Positions 1 through 9,668 of a stretch of 64,000 nt of DNA are shown piece after piece; within the stretch, counting starts at the first letter, position 1, and each line of letters opens with the position of its first letter. The notes beneath the pieces were generated by a model. The model was not told where the DNA came from and did no database searches. It saw nothing but the letters and a program-made list of their open reading frames with translations. The position numbers were made by a program, and so were the translations under genes. The stretch comes from Parnassius smintheus behrii (taxonomy: Eukaryota; Arthropoda; Insecta; Lepidoptera; Papilionidae): assembly GCA_036936625.1 (NCBI GenBank), contig JAUPFT010000008.1, positions 28,353,374-28,417,373 of the forward strand, read 5' to 3'.

Positions 1-215
1 TACTACTCCGGAGGCGTGGAGCAGAAGTGTGGTCGTCTTGTTCTTCAAGAAAGGTGACAACACCCTCTTGAAGAACTAAAGACCGATATCCTTTCTGAGC
101 CGCGTCTACGTGCTGTTTTCGAGAGTAATTACGAATTGTCTCGTACGCAGACTCGACGACTTCCAGTCTCCCGAAAAAGCTGGTTTTCGAAAAGGCTTTA
201 GCACCATAGACCACA
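1..215 (+). mobile_element. RTE-clade LINE fragment, fingers part of reverse transcriptase
   Basis: This stretch matches, at DNA level, the RTE copy at about 30,535-30,770: it shares a KKGDN motif, then DILSEP-like and RRLDDFQ-like segments and an AGFRKGFSTID motif. It is the left half of an RTE reverse-transcriptase region whose right half resumes at about 1,911. The first about 110 bases contain a stop where the better copy reads on, so it is dead. The sequence is cut by the window edge on the left and by a jockey-like LINE on the right. Confidence 0.8.
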
Positions 216-1258
216 TACATACCCTTCCTTCCTTTCTACAATGGTTCAGTTCCTATCTTCGGGGACGCCGGCAACGCATACGTGTTGATGATAAGTTCTC
301 CGATTGGTGTAACGTTGTTGCTGGTGTTCCTCAAGGCGGTGTTTTATCTCCGTTGCTTTTTTCTGTGTTTATCAATGCACTTGTTTCCGTAATAAATTTC
401 AGCAAGTATCACCTGTACGCAGATGATGTCCAGCTGTATCAGCATTTTAGTTTAAATAACCTAAATTCATCTGTTGACAGAATGAATTCTGATCTTGCTG
501 CAGTTCATCAGTGGGCAAGATGTCATAGGCTAATATTAAATCCTGCCAAAACACAGGTTATAATCATAGGGAGCAGAAAAATTACATGTCGACTTGACTA
601 TCAATACCTACCTAAGGTCACTCTAAACGGTGTAGATTTAGAATATGTTAGGCAGGTTAAGAACCTTGGCTTAATTTTGGCTGACGATCTAAGTTGGGTG
701 CTACAGGTTAATGAGGTCAGGAGACGTATTTTTGGAACAATGCATTCATTAAAGCTCTGGCAAAAATTTATTCCTCAGACGGCCAAGGTTCCGCTAGTCA
801 ACTCTCTGTTGCTTCCTATTTTTGATTATGCCGATATTGCCTATCCAGATATAACTGAGGAGCTGCTTAGCAAACTCGACCGTCTGCTCAATCTGTGCAT
901 ACGCTATATTTTTGGCCTGCGCAAGTTTGATCATATATCACAATTTCGCTCAAGACTTAAGTGGCTCGACATCCGTTTTCGCCGGAACACACACCTTCTA
1001 ACCACTTTGTATGGTATTCTTCACAATCCTTGTTCCCCAGTTTATCTAAAAGAGCGTTTTTCATATTTAAGCTTATCCCGTTCGATGACCAACAAAACTC
1101 TAACTATCCCGATGCATAAATCTGCATACTACTCGGATTCCTTCACGGTAGATTCAATTACACTTTGGAATAACCTTCCACGAGATTTAAAAGATGCTCC
1201 TTCAATAAATACATTTAAACGTAAGCTTGAGGCATATTATTTAAAATTACTTGATTAA
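110..1258 (+). pseudogene. Chimeric open frame: RTE piece joined in frame to jockey-like reverse transcriptase
   Basis: The 382-residue frame has two origins. About the first 35 residues are RTE reverse transcriptase (AGFRKGFSTID). From about residue 36 it is jockey-like: FLQWFSSYLRGR, the GVPQGGVLSPLLFSVFINAL motif of the palm, the catalytic YADD at about residues 104-107, a VKNLGL thumb motif, and the usual C-terminal region ending in FKRKLEAYYL. The endonuclease and the N-terminal half of the RT are missing, so it is a 5'-truncated LINE copy that happens to be open across the junction. No start signal or promoter is apparent. Expression as a fusion is possible on paper but there is no evidence for it. 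Confidence 0.85.
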
Positions 1259-1347
1259 TTTTATTGATTGTGTTTATTATAATTTCGTATACTATATTGT
1301 ATGCTTTATTGGTTTAGTATATATTTTATTTAAATATATATGTATGC

Positions 1348-1437
<90 letters not shown>

Positions 1438-1662
1438 ATGAGTGTATATATGTAGAAACTAACATATACATAATATTATATAATGCGTTTTGAATAGTAT
1501 GAATAAAAAAATTAGTTTTTCTTTCTCTCGCGGCTCTACCCATAGCTCTCACCACACTACAAAAGGTTAGCTGGCAGAGAATGCCTTTTCGGCATTAAGT
1601 TCGCCTTTGTACCAAATTGTTTTGTTTGAGTGCAATAAAGAATTTTCTATCTATCTATACCC
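216..1662 (+). mobile_element. 5'-truncated jockey-like LINE with 3' UTR
   Basis: The element spans the RT C-terminal half (to 1,258), an AT-rich 3' UTR with a long TA run, and a tail at about 1,569-1,662 containing GCAATAAAGAATTTT followed by CTAT repeats, which looks like a polyadenylation signal and simple tail. The tail motif (a GAGAATGCC...GGCATTAAGT hairpin) recurs at about 6,100-6,190. Assigning the tail to the same element as the ORF is an inference, because the microsatellite lies between them. It is inserted into an RTE copy, about 200 bp of which (by comparison with 30,766-30,965) is missing at the site. Confidence 0.7.
1351..1429. repeat. (TA)n microsatellite
   Basis: About 79 bases of uninterrupted TA dinucleotides, followed by TGTGTG. 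It produces spurious open frames of alternating Tyr-Ile on both strands. Confidence 0.98.
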
Positions 1663-1694
1663 TTCGGCAAATTGTACAGAAGTCCGAAGAATAC

Positions 1695-1910
1695 TGGTTG
1701 CGCGGAAAACCATTCGTATTATTATATTTGACGGTAGAGGTGCCAAGCCGCTTGTTCCTTTCCGAAAAACGATATCATTCGTACCCTCCTATCGACACAT
1801 CGGGGTGGTGGGGTGGGAGGGGCAAGAAGATGATTCTAGAATGTCACGTAATCATCGGAGCCGAGGACATATAAGACACGCGCGACCGTTGCGCGTCCTC
1901 TTCCCACCGC
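1695..1910 (+). mobile_element. BEL/Pao LTR fragment
   Basis: The sequence starts TGGTTGCGCGG and matches the reverse complement of the LTRs at 34,098-34,794 and 40,489-41,183, covering the LTR start through the ATATAAG(A/G)CACGCGCG promoter-like region. It breaks off at CTTCCCACCGC, where RTE sequence resumes. Only about the first 216 bp of a roughly 696-bp LTR is left. It shows that more than one insertion of this BEL family occurred here. Confidence 0.85.
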
Positions 1911-2820
1911 GAACCTATCCAACTACAGAGAGGTGTAAGACAGGGTGACGTTATTTCCCCGAAACTCTTCAACGCTGCATTGGAAGACGTTTTACGGTAT
2001 TAACATCAATGACGAGTACCTCCGATTTGCCGACGATATAGTCCTTATGGCAGAATCGCTGGAGGACCTAAGCGCTATGCTTGACCTCAATAGTAACTCC
2101 CAACGGATAGGTCTTAAGATGAACAAGGACAAAACAAAGATCATGTTTAATGTCCATGTCACGCCTATGGCGGTAGTTGTTGGGAGCACTAAGCTCGAAG
2201 TTGTTGACGAGTACGTTTACCTGGGATAAATAGACCGACAGGGTAAGTCCAACTTCGACCGAGAGTTCAATCGACGGATTCAACTCGGCTGGGCAGCGTT
2301 CGGGAAATTACGTTACATCATTTCGTCAGGTATACCTCAAATCCTGAAAACGAAATTGTACAACCAGCGCATGTTGCCAATGGTGACATACGGAACTGAG
2401 ACGTTGTCCTTCACTGCTGGCTGTATGAGGACACTCAAAGTCACTCAGCGAGCTATGGAGAGGGCTATGCTCGGGGTTTCTCTGCGTGTTAAACTTAGAA
2501 ATGAGGATATCCGTAGTAGAACCAGAGTGACCGACGTAGCCGAACGGATTAGTAAGCTGAAGTGGCAATGGGCCGGCCATATAGCTCGAAGAACCGACAA
2601 CCGTTGGGGAAAAACGGTTCTAGAGTGGCAGCTTCGTACCGGTAGGCGTAGTGTAGGGCTTCCCCCCACTAGATGGAGTGACGACCTGGTAAGACATGCG
2701 GGAAGTCTATGGATGCAGGTGGCTCAGGACCGTGCTTTGTGGCATGACTTGGCATACCTTGGGGGAGGCCTATGTTCAGCAGTGGACTTGTAAAAGGCTG
2801 TGATGATGATGCTGATATAT
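1911..2820 (+). pseudogene. RTE-clade LINE, palm to C-terminus, decayed
   Basis: This resumes the RTE copy begun at position 1. Recognisable segments in two frames are QRGVRQGD, the catalytic RFADDIVLM at about 2,025, QRIGLKMN, EVVDEYVYLG, then MVTYGTETLSFTAG, RVTDVAERISKLKWQWAGH, HIARRTDNRWG, PTRWSDDLVRHAG and the C-terminal QDRALWH. A stop at about 2,227 and a frame change separate the halves. The copy ends in GATGATGATG, the 3' tail seen in the other RTE copies of this window (31,825; 9,090; reverse at 60,930). It encoded the LINE reverse transcriptase and is no longer functional. Confidence 0.88.
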
Positions 2821-2874
2821 ATTGCTTGATATGTATTAATTGCTTGTTTAAAGGTATAGGATAAATAATAGCCC

Positions 2875-3175
2875 AACCAGATGGAAGCTCTCGGCAGGGG
2901 AGACCATTCGGCTGAAGATTAGGGGAAAGGGAAAGAAACCAGCGGACGATGCGGGCGGTATCGAGGAGCACCGCTTTCTGCATTTGAGCCCGGAGCGGTC
3001 CGTCACGGAGTCTCAATCGCCTCAGATGACCCAAGAGGCTGACCGAGATTAACCCATTAGCAGAGACGACTACAGGAATAACTTCGGTCGGCAGACCAGC
3101 CCACATGTTGGTCACCTCGTGTCTTCGGTCACCCAGAAGAGCTTGGCGCAGTCATTTTCGAGCAAGACTTCCGAC
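2875..3175 (-). pseudogene. C-terminal remnant of a LINE polyprotein
   Basis: The minus strand reads an open stretch with LPTEVIPVVVSANGLIS and MQKAVLLDTARIVRWFL. A similar pattern (a VxPVVxGAxG motif, then MQKxxLLGTARIxR) occurs, from memory, at the extreme C-terminus of several arthropod LINE polyproteins. There is no RT catalytic core nearby, so this is a short 3' fragment. The open frame continues to about 2,669 only by overlapping the RTE tail of the other strand. Clade is not assigned. Confidence 0.5.
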
Positions 3176-3365
3176 AAGTACTTTTAATACCGTAATTTCC
3201 GGTTCACGAGACCGTATTTGAGAGTGAGCTAGTGGTGTAGAATTCTGGCTACTAGTTTTTTATTAATATAATACTTTATTTTAGAAATTTCTTCCCATAG
3301 AGTGGGTTACTTATTACAAAAAGTACTTATGAGCTAGTTTTAGTAAATAAATAAAAATTAAAAAG

Positions 3366-3590
3366 CAGGCCTGTTGGTCTAGTGGTTAGTGACCCTGACT
3401 GCTATGCCGGAGGTCGTGGGTTCGATTCCCACCCAGGACAAATGTTGGTGTGATGAGCACGATCATTTGTTCTGTGTCTGGGTGTAATTTATCTATAATA
3501 TTTATGTATTTAGAAATATATAAGTATGTTTATCAGTTGTCTAGTACCCATAACACAAGCTCTGCTTAGCTTGGGACTAGATGGCGTTGA
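3366..3590 (+). mobile_element. tRNA-derived SINE, copy 1
   Basis: The head has an internal RNA polymerase III promoter: an A box (TGGTCTAGTGGT, about 3,373) and a B box (GGGTTCGATTCCC, about 3,418). A body follows (TGTTCTGTGTCTGGGTGTAA...) ending GACTAGATGGCGTTGAAAAAAAA. A second copy at 57,310-57,540 matches closely along the whole length. It has no CCA-encoding or credible anticodon-stem symmetry, so it is not a functional tRNA gene. It would depend on a LINE for mobility. Confidence 0.85.
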
Positions 3591-3706
3591 AAAAAAAAGA
3601 ATAAAAAAAATTAAAAAGTTACATATATTATTCCCTACTCTAACTTCTTTATATCAAGCCTTGAGCTAATTTGGACGCTGTTCCAGTACCTTAAGGTAGG
3701 ACAGCA

Positions 3707-3856
3707 ATACCGACTCCCTATCACCGCCTGGAGGCTGTTGAAGCTATCCTAGACGCGGCACCAAACGGAAACAACCCGCTTGCGCATGTTAACTGGGAAA
3801 CTGTCTATGCGTGCCTCAGCAAACATTTCCGACGCGCTGCAGTACCGAGGTAGCCC
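3707..3856 (+). other. Short open stretch of coding-like composition, unknown
   Basis: One frame reads RTAIPTPYHRLEAVEAIL and then HVNWETVYACLSKHFRR before a stop at about 3,853. It is GC-richer than its flanks and has a protein-like residue mix, but no second copy occurs in the window and I do not recognise it. It may be a transposon or exon remnant. Confidence 0.25.
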
Positions 3857-3859
3857 CAT

Positions 3860-4750
3860 CAGCATTCTTAAGCCATTATTACATTGGACGCGCATGGTTG
3901 CAAGCGTCCTCTGTGTATACTCAACTCATAGAATGCAGGTATAGAAAAGACATATTTTATCCTCAATATAAATAATAACATGTCGAATTCGGAAAAGAAA
4001 TTAAAATAAATATTCTTTTATTATACATAATATTTGAAATATACATAACCACCTTCCTTATAAAATTCCTCACACAAGGGATTTAATTATCTTTTAACAT
4101 AAACAAAAATTCTACTTTTGTGAATTTTTAATGATTTTATTCCATCTATTATTTATTTAATTTAGGTTTTACTAATAACATAAAACTTTAATACTTCGAC
4201 ACTTTTAACTTACTAATAAGATTATAAGTTGTCATTTGTTTTAGGTAATTCAACATAAATTATAGATTTCCAAAATTCTAAGAGGAAATGTAAACCACTA
4301 TATTACATAGACTTATATTTTTACTAGTCATCAGTTTTCAATTTCGAATGTTATAGACGAATTTATCACCGCAAAAAAATAAAAAGTAGAAATAAATAAT
4401 GTGGAGATTATTTGGCTAACCTGCATGATATACCTAATCCATATTATGTTGAACATATATTGCATCGATCCATCAATAAATACAGTCATGATTTTTATTT
4501 TGTTTCTTTGACATACCTATATTTTAGCAAAAAACTTTAAGTGCATCAACTATTAAAATAACTTTTACTCATTTTTGAACAACGTTTCGGTTTAGGGGCG
4601 GCTTAATTTAGTCGTTAAATTCCCAAAAAACACAAGTTTGCGCTTATACTGCTAAAATAAACCCCTTTATCGTATCTCTTCAGTTTCAAGGCACTCTTGT
4701 TGTTTAATGTGTAGTTTCGTGGTCATCTAGAAGTGAAAGCTAAATTGGCC
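3860..4750. other. AT-rich gap, nothing recognised
   Basis: I see no coding-like stretch, inverted repeat or known repeat here. Homopolymer runs and AT-rich DNA dominate. Confidence 0.6.
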
Positions 4751-5235
4751 TCTAAAAAGCTTGGCGCACTCGTCAAAGCGGGACAGTATTTCTTTTCGGC
4801 ACACCTGTAACTTTACAAGGCGTACTTCAGCCACACATGGAATACTGTTTCCATCCCTGGGTCAGGGCTCTCCAGTGTCAGCTCCTTTCATTTTACTGCG
4901 TACAGCGCAGAGCGGCTTGAATTGTCGACGCCCGAGTCCTCTCCAATCGACTCGATACGAGGACACTGCAAAGAGATGTAGCATGTCTTTGCATTTCTAT
5001 CACATCTACAGGGAATGCTCTGAGGAATGGTTGGCATTAATTTCAGCCGCCAAATTTCACGAACGAACATCGCGACAAAACTCACGATATTATCCACACC
5101 ATCTGCATGCTCGGTGGTCACCAAAGCACGTTTTACCAGGAGTTTTCTTCCTCATACGACCATTTTTGGAATCGTTTACCAGCGACAACTTTTCTGGAAA
5201 CACTAATTTCATTATTGGGTAGACGTATATATTTT
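4750..5235 (+). pseudogene. Decayed LINE reverse-transcriptase C-terminus
   Basis: Reading across frames gives KLGALVKAGQYF, then HTWNTVSIPGSG, ECSEEW, AAKFHERTSRQNSRYYPHH, and FLPHTTIFG. The pattern (a KLG.L.KA..YF motif, an R.HMEYCSH.W-like motif, ..CSEELF.LIP, then FLPRT...WN.LP) is that of the C-terminal domain of jockey/CR1-type LINE proteins common in Lepidoptera. At least two frameshifts separate the pieces. No 5' half is present. Confidence 0.75.
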
Positions 5236-5789
5236 ATAAATTCATCTTACAATAAAAAACATTTTAAAATTTGTTTACTACCGTACTATTTACAATACTG
5301 TGTTTATATGATTGACAATATATGTATTTTATTTAAATACCTAATTCCATTTATATATAATTGAAATTTATTGCAGTAAAACATTTCTTTCATCATAAGA
5401 TATCTCTTAAATGACGTAAATTATGTCACATCTAACAATATTGAACCAATAAAAGTATTTAAGTTTTAACCTTTAAATAAGAAGTATGTATGTATTTTTA
5501 TAATCTTGCTAATGTCTACTTAGTAATATTGGGCCAGTTTCTATCATGTTTTTGTAAAAGACTTTACACAGCCGTGGGGGAAAATCGGAAGAAAAATAAT
5601 AAACGAATTCCAATTATAAACGAACACGCGATTCCAAGTATTCACCATAGGGTCAATAGGGTGGATTTCTAGGGGTGAATAAACGGAAGAACCTTAAAAA
5701 TGACATCTCGGTTTTAGTAGAATTATATGTGACTTTACTTTACAAGACATTACTTTAATCTATAGTGATTTCTTTCGCTTTGTTGGCCT
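5236..5789. other. AT-rich gap, nothing recognised
   Basis: Only short open frames of AT-rich composition; no motif I can support. Confidence 0.55.
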
Positions 5790-5884
5790 TTACGACACTC
5801 TCGGGAATTGTCCCGTTCTAATGTATACCCCATATTGTTGGGGTAGTGGATATTCTTACGCCACCATACGATTATACGGTGCGC
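5790..5884 (+). repeat. Interspersed repeat Z, 3' part
   Basis: Contains GTTGGCCTTTACGACACTC, then GGGTAGTGGATATTCTTACGCC and ACCATACGATTATACGGT. The same family recurs inverted at 7,803-7,906 and in plus orientation near 45,640-45,695, 56,870-56,935 and 57,970-58,040. The family has a start like ACAGCCTATCAAA.TCCAC (45,450; 56,735; 57,586). It is an abundant lepidopteran-type interspersed element of uncertain class. Confidence 0.65.
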
Positions 5885-6097
5885 AGATGAGAAAGGTCAC
5901 AACAGACGTATATATTCGTAGTCATTTGTATGTACTAATTGTATATGTATTTATATATGTGTATTTGTATGTATTTATATATTTGTTTATATGTATGGAT
6001 AGGTCATATATGCACCGTTTATTTATTAGTAACATGTACATATTAATTTCTAGTCCTTTTATTCTATATTGCCACACCTACGTCAAATTATCATCAC

Positions 6098-6192
6098 TCC
6101 ATGGATTGACTGGTAGAGAATGTCTCAAGGCATTAAGTCCGCCCTTTGTATTGTTTTGTTTTAACTATTGTTCGTGCAAATTTAACAAATAA
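6098..6192 (+). mobile_element. LINE 3'-UTR fragment
   Basis: Contains TGACTGGTAGAGAATGTCTC, GGCATTAAGTCCGCC and TTGTTCGTGCAAATTTAACAAAT. It matches the tail at 1,569-1,640, so it is a very short 5'-truncated copy of the same LINE family. Confidence 0.6.
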
Positions 6193-6614
6193 TTATTCAT
6201 ATTATATTGAAGAGCGAATGTTGAAATCGGGAGGAGGAATTTATGTAAATATAAGATTATTCATATTGTTATGTATTTATTTAAAAACTTAAAAAATGTA
6301 ACACCGTTATATAAAGGGTACATAAGGCACTCTTTGTCTTTCAGTCCAGTCAATCCTTGGTCTCAAAGAATTATTTTCAGTTGCGAAACGTAATACAAAA
6401 ATAAAGTGTAAAATATATATACATAGTACAGACATACACAATACATTTAAATATACAAACATATATTTTAATTATACATACAATAATACATTCATACTAC
6501 GCGTTCATTTCGAGTTTGCCGTCGTAGACCGTTACGACGTCACAGCTGACGGTACCGTAGACGAAAAAAGTCATCATGTTTATGTTATTTAGTATTCATA
6601 TTTTCAATAAAGTT

Positions 6615-6703
6615 AAATAATAACGTGTTCGATGAAATAAAATATTTTTTGAATGATGATGATGATGAAATAATAACGTGTTCGATAAAATAAAATATTT
6701 TTT
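6615..6703. repeat. 36-bp direct repeat flanking a short TGA run
   Basis: Two copies of a 36-bp sequence containing AATAACGTGTTCGAT (6,615-6,650 and 6,668-6,703, one difference) flank only GAATGATGATGATGATG. The spacer matches the 3' simple tail of the RTE copies here, so this may be the target duplication of an almost completely 5'-truncated RTE insertion. Confidence 0.6.
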
Positions 6704-6736
6704 TATAGTTTTATTTTACATTTTAAATATATCAAA

Positions 6737-7195
6737 TTAAGGATTTTCGAAATCGCTTGTTTCTGTGTCACTGTCATCACTCCATTCTGTGTCACTGTCA
6801 TCAGTTTCTCCGCCCACCGAAATAATCAATTCTCTTTCGTTGAGTTCTTGCAACCTATCGCTTTCCCAATATTGTTGCCGTAAACGGTCAACGTGGTTTA
6901 CCTCTTTTTTCCAGTCCTCTACAGAGATACTATTAATAGCTTCCAGAGTGAGTTTTTGTATTTCTTTTTCAGACTGGCTTACATTTTTATCGGCTACTTT
7001 TTGCTTCACTAGATTCCACACGTACTCGATGGGATTCAAATCACATTGACAGGCAATACTTTTCATAGCTACGACATCGTGAACATCATAAGGCGTTATC
7101 AACTGCTTTTCAACCTTTTCTTGTTCAAAGAATGTCATTATCTTATATAATAAATTGCGTTCGACACTGTGCAAGACCTTTCCTCTTTTACTCAT
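6737..7195 (-). CDS. Internally deleted DDE transposase (IS630/Tc1/mariner group)
   Basis: The open frame has 152 residues. Residues about 51-66 read CDLNPIEYVWNLVKQK, which matches the last catalytic block of DDE_3-type transposases (DLNPIE...W..VK, its E being the third acidic residue). Residues 67-110 fit the tail, with a SVEDWKKEVNHV motif. Residues 1-35 (MSKRGKVLHSVERNLLYKI) look like the N-terminal DNA-binding region. The catalytic core with the first two aspartates is absent: TPYDVHDVVAMKS runs straight into the last block, so about half of the usual roughly 300-350 residues is missing. The C-terminus is an acidic run of Asp, Ser and Glu. It cannot be catalytic, but could still bind DNA. 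Clean terminal inverted repeats were not found. Confidence 0.7.
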   Translation of the reverse strand: MSKRGKVLHSVERNLLYKIMTFFEQEKVEKQLITPYDVHDVVAMKSIACQCDLNPIEYVWNLVKQKVADKNVSQSEKEIQKLTLEAINSISVEDWKKEVNHVDRLRQQYWESDRLQELNERELIISVGGETDDSDTEWSDDSDTETSDFENP

Positions 7196-7800
7196 TGTAA
7201 CAGAACAAATTAACGAATATCAACAGAAACAAAAACAAAAAATCAACAGTAACAAAAACAACAGCAAAAACAGTAACAAACTAGAGAACGTACGGGAGCA
7301 TAAAAAACGGACGTAAGTACACTTCGACGTTGCTATCGGTACTAAAAGGGCGACGCTTGAGGCGCGGAATGAGGGGGCGCGGCGGGAGGTATAGGCATTC
7401 TTGAAGTGAACGACTAGTATATAATATGTAAACATGCTTATAAACTTTATAAATAAATATCCGTATGAAGATATAAATAATTAAATATTTAAAAGTAAAA
7501 CAAAAATAAATCAAAAATAACGTCAGTTAGTAAGAACTTTGAAGTAGTTTTTAATTGTTGCATTATTAATATCATTGTGGAGAGTGTTTCGAAGTTGTAT
7601 AGCCTGTATCGTAAAATAGAACCTGTAAAAATGAAACCTGTGCTGTGAAAACCTTATCCTCAGACGATTTGGCTGTCAGGATGTTTGACCGCCGAACGAA
7701 TGAAGAAAATGAAAATTGTCCTTAAGATAAGAAGGCAACCTTGGATCGTATAAAAAATTATTATTATTATTAGTTTGCATAAATAAATGACTCATTAAAA
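7196..7800. other. Non-coding flank of the deleted transposase
   Basis: Includes an ACAAAAACA-rich low-complexity stretch (about 7,225-7,280) directly upstream of the transposase start and AT-rich DNA. No terminal repeat or promoter element is convincing. Confidence 0.4.
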
Positions 7801-7802
7801 GT

Positions 7803-7906
7803 CTGCACACCGTATAATCGTATGGTGGCATAAGAATATCTACGTATACGTTAGTACGGGACAATTCCCGTGAGTGTCGTAAAGGCCAACAAAGGGAAAC
7901 CTACCA
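7803..7906 (-). repeat. Interspersed repeat Z, inverted partial copy
   Basis: The reverse complement of 5,790-5,884 with few differences (shared TTTGTTGGCCTTTACGACAC and CCACCATACGATTATACGGT). With that copy it forms an inverted pair about 2.1 kb apart around the deleted transposase. Confidence 0.65.
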
Positions 7907-8420
7907 AGAGATGGGCACTAGCGTATTTTAAATAACAACTAAAGGAACTGCGGCTCCCAACCCGTCTGTCAAACGTAGCAACTGTGGCAAATATCCCCAA
8001 TGCGGCAATCTGTGAGGGAGATCTATTTCAGAAGTAGATTTTTTATAAATCAGGTTTCAAATTACGTTTTCCATGGAAGAATACCCGAATGCATGCATTT
8101 CAAACAAAAATACAAAAAAACAATACGAGTATTTTCCTTGTCTCGCCCGATTGGTGTGATTTTGCTGCAATTCGTCTAAGATTCTAAGACTTAAGAAGAT
8201 TCGTCTAAGAAGCACAGAAAATTTATGAATAAAAATTTTAAATCATTAATTTTCGAATTAATATTATTTGGGAGCTTAATTATATTAATTATTCTATTGT
8301 TAGAACATTGAAATATGTCTTTTTTGTATTCATAATAAAAGGAGGTTTTCCACTCGTTTTATTCAAAAGGTACAAAAAAAATTATATAGGTATGTTGACA
8401 ATGAGGTAGGTAAAATAACA
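7907..8420. other. Gap, nothing recognised
   Basis: AT-rich DNA. The first about 110 bases (ACTGCGGCTCCCAACCC) look like worn repeat sequence, otherwise nothing I can name. Confidence 0.5.
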
Positions 8421-9106
8421 TTAATGAGATCTGAGACGTGGTCCTTCACTGCTGGCCGTATGAGTAAGTTCAAGGTTGCTCAGCTAGCTATGAAAAGGGC
8501 TATGTTAGGGGTTTCTCTGCATGATAAATTCAAAACTGAGGATATCCCCAGTAAAACCAGAGTAACAGACATAGCCCAACGGATTAGTAAGCCGACGTAA
8601 CAAGTGGCCCGACATGTAGCTCGAAGTACTATATAGCTATATAGCTGGTGAGACATGCAGGAAATTTTAACGCGGAAGAGCCATACTACAACTATATAAT
8701 TACTATAGTTTTAGCACGAATAGGTCGGCTAGACCGGGGAAGGACCACACTCTCACAGAATATACCAGCGTAAAATAGCAGTTTAACGTTGCTGTGTTTC
8801 GTATGCTTAGTGGAGAACTGGAGACCCATTTTACTCGAAACGAGGCATTTAATCTTAGTCTTCAAGGGTGAAAACGCATCTGCATTTTGAATTTTTGATT
8901 CGTGATTGAAGATAGATGTAGATGTCTATATGCCACAACAACCACTTACCATCAGGTGGACTATGTACTCGTTTGTCACCCTTATGATATAAAAAAGTCG
9001 ATGGATGCAGGTAGCTCACGACCATACTTTGTGGTATTCCTTGGGCCTACAGTACAGTACAGGAGCAGACTTGTGCACGGCTGTAATAAATGAGGATGAT
9101 GATATT
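8421..9106 (+). pseudogene. RTE LINE 3' fragment split by repeat X
   Basis: The RTE C-terminal region is recognisable at 8,421-8,664 (ETWSFTAGRM, RVTDIAQRISK, ending at a GAGACATGCAGGAA site) and resumes at 8,997 with TCGATGGATGCAGGT and ends in GAGGATGATGAT. In other copies these two points are adjacent, so 8,665-8,996 is an insertion. Stops and frame changes make it non-functional. Confidence 0.8.
8705..8992 (-). mobile_element. Interspersed repeat X, copy inserted in an RTE element
   Basis: The reverse complement matches repeat X at 58,712-58,995: AGCACGAATAGGTCGGC, a GGACCACACTCTCACAGAAT segment, GATGTAGATGTCTATA, and ACTTACCATCAGGTGGACT. The copy spans nearly the full family length, and its position inside an RTE copy shows it moves as a unit. 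Confidence 0.75.
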
Positions 9107-9495
9107 GTACCAACAAACTATATTTTCAAACAGTTGTCAATAGTGTTAAGTTTCGTTTATTGTAATTATCCTTTTTCAACATTTAATCTCAAAATATAAA
9201 TTTTATGTTTGTTGCTCCTTGAATGTAATCAACTCAGGCATTATACTCTAAGTTTATCCAAGATAAGTTTGTCGAGTTTATGTTTTAGACGTGGTTAAAC
9301 TACTAAGTTAAGTTGACTGAAGCAATATATCCGCAGTGAATAAATATTTAAATAATATATTGTATATTTAATCAATATATCACTTATACGAACAATGTAT
9401 AATATAATTACGGACTGATAATAGAAGTAAGCATTTTTTTTAAAAATTGAAATAATTAGCAAACTTAAAGTTTGCAACTTACCTGGCAACTGCAG
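9107..9495. other. AT-rich gap, nothing recognised
   Basis: No motif supported. Confidence 0.55.
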
Positions 9496-9668
9496 TTAGT
9501 GGACTTCTGAGGCCAAATTCAAACAAAGAAAGCTACAGATGCGTATTCACCTCTGAGAACAAATATGAATGCCTGAATGAAAAACAGCAATGCAAACAGG
9601 GGTCACATTATGTAAAAGAGCGGTACCTTCCCGGATGGACTCCTAGGCAAAAAAGTCCTATACAATAA
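9496..9668 (+). CDS. Candidate terminal exon of an unknown cysteine-containing protein
   Basis: Directly after a plausible acceptor (CTGGCAACTGCAG, ending 9,495) one frame is open for about 57 residues to a TAA at 9,666-9,668, and AATAAA overlaps the stop. It reads SGLLRPNSNKESYRCVFTS, then KYECLNEKQQCKQGSHY and ERYLPGWTPRQ. The three closely spaced cysteines (RCV, ECL, QCK) and the varied residue composition differ from the AT-driven frames around it. It needs one base from an upstream exon, which I could not find. I do not recognise the protein, and it may equally be a fortuitous frame or a transposon remnant. Confidence 0.3.

Noticed and set aside
1251..1555. Open frames of alternating Tyr-Ile on both strands
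   Set aside because: Direct translation of the TA microsatellite; no gene.
3366..3440. Possible tRNA gene
   Set aside because: A and B boxes are present, but the same 225-bp unit recurs at 57,310 with a common non-tRNA body, so it is a SINE head.
4761..5222. 153-codon frame as an intact gene
   Set aside because: Recognisable LINE blocks lie in other frames of the same strand, so this frame is mostly out of register.
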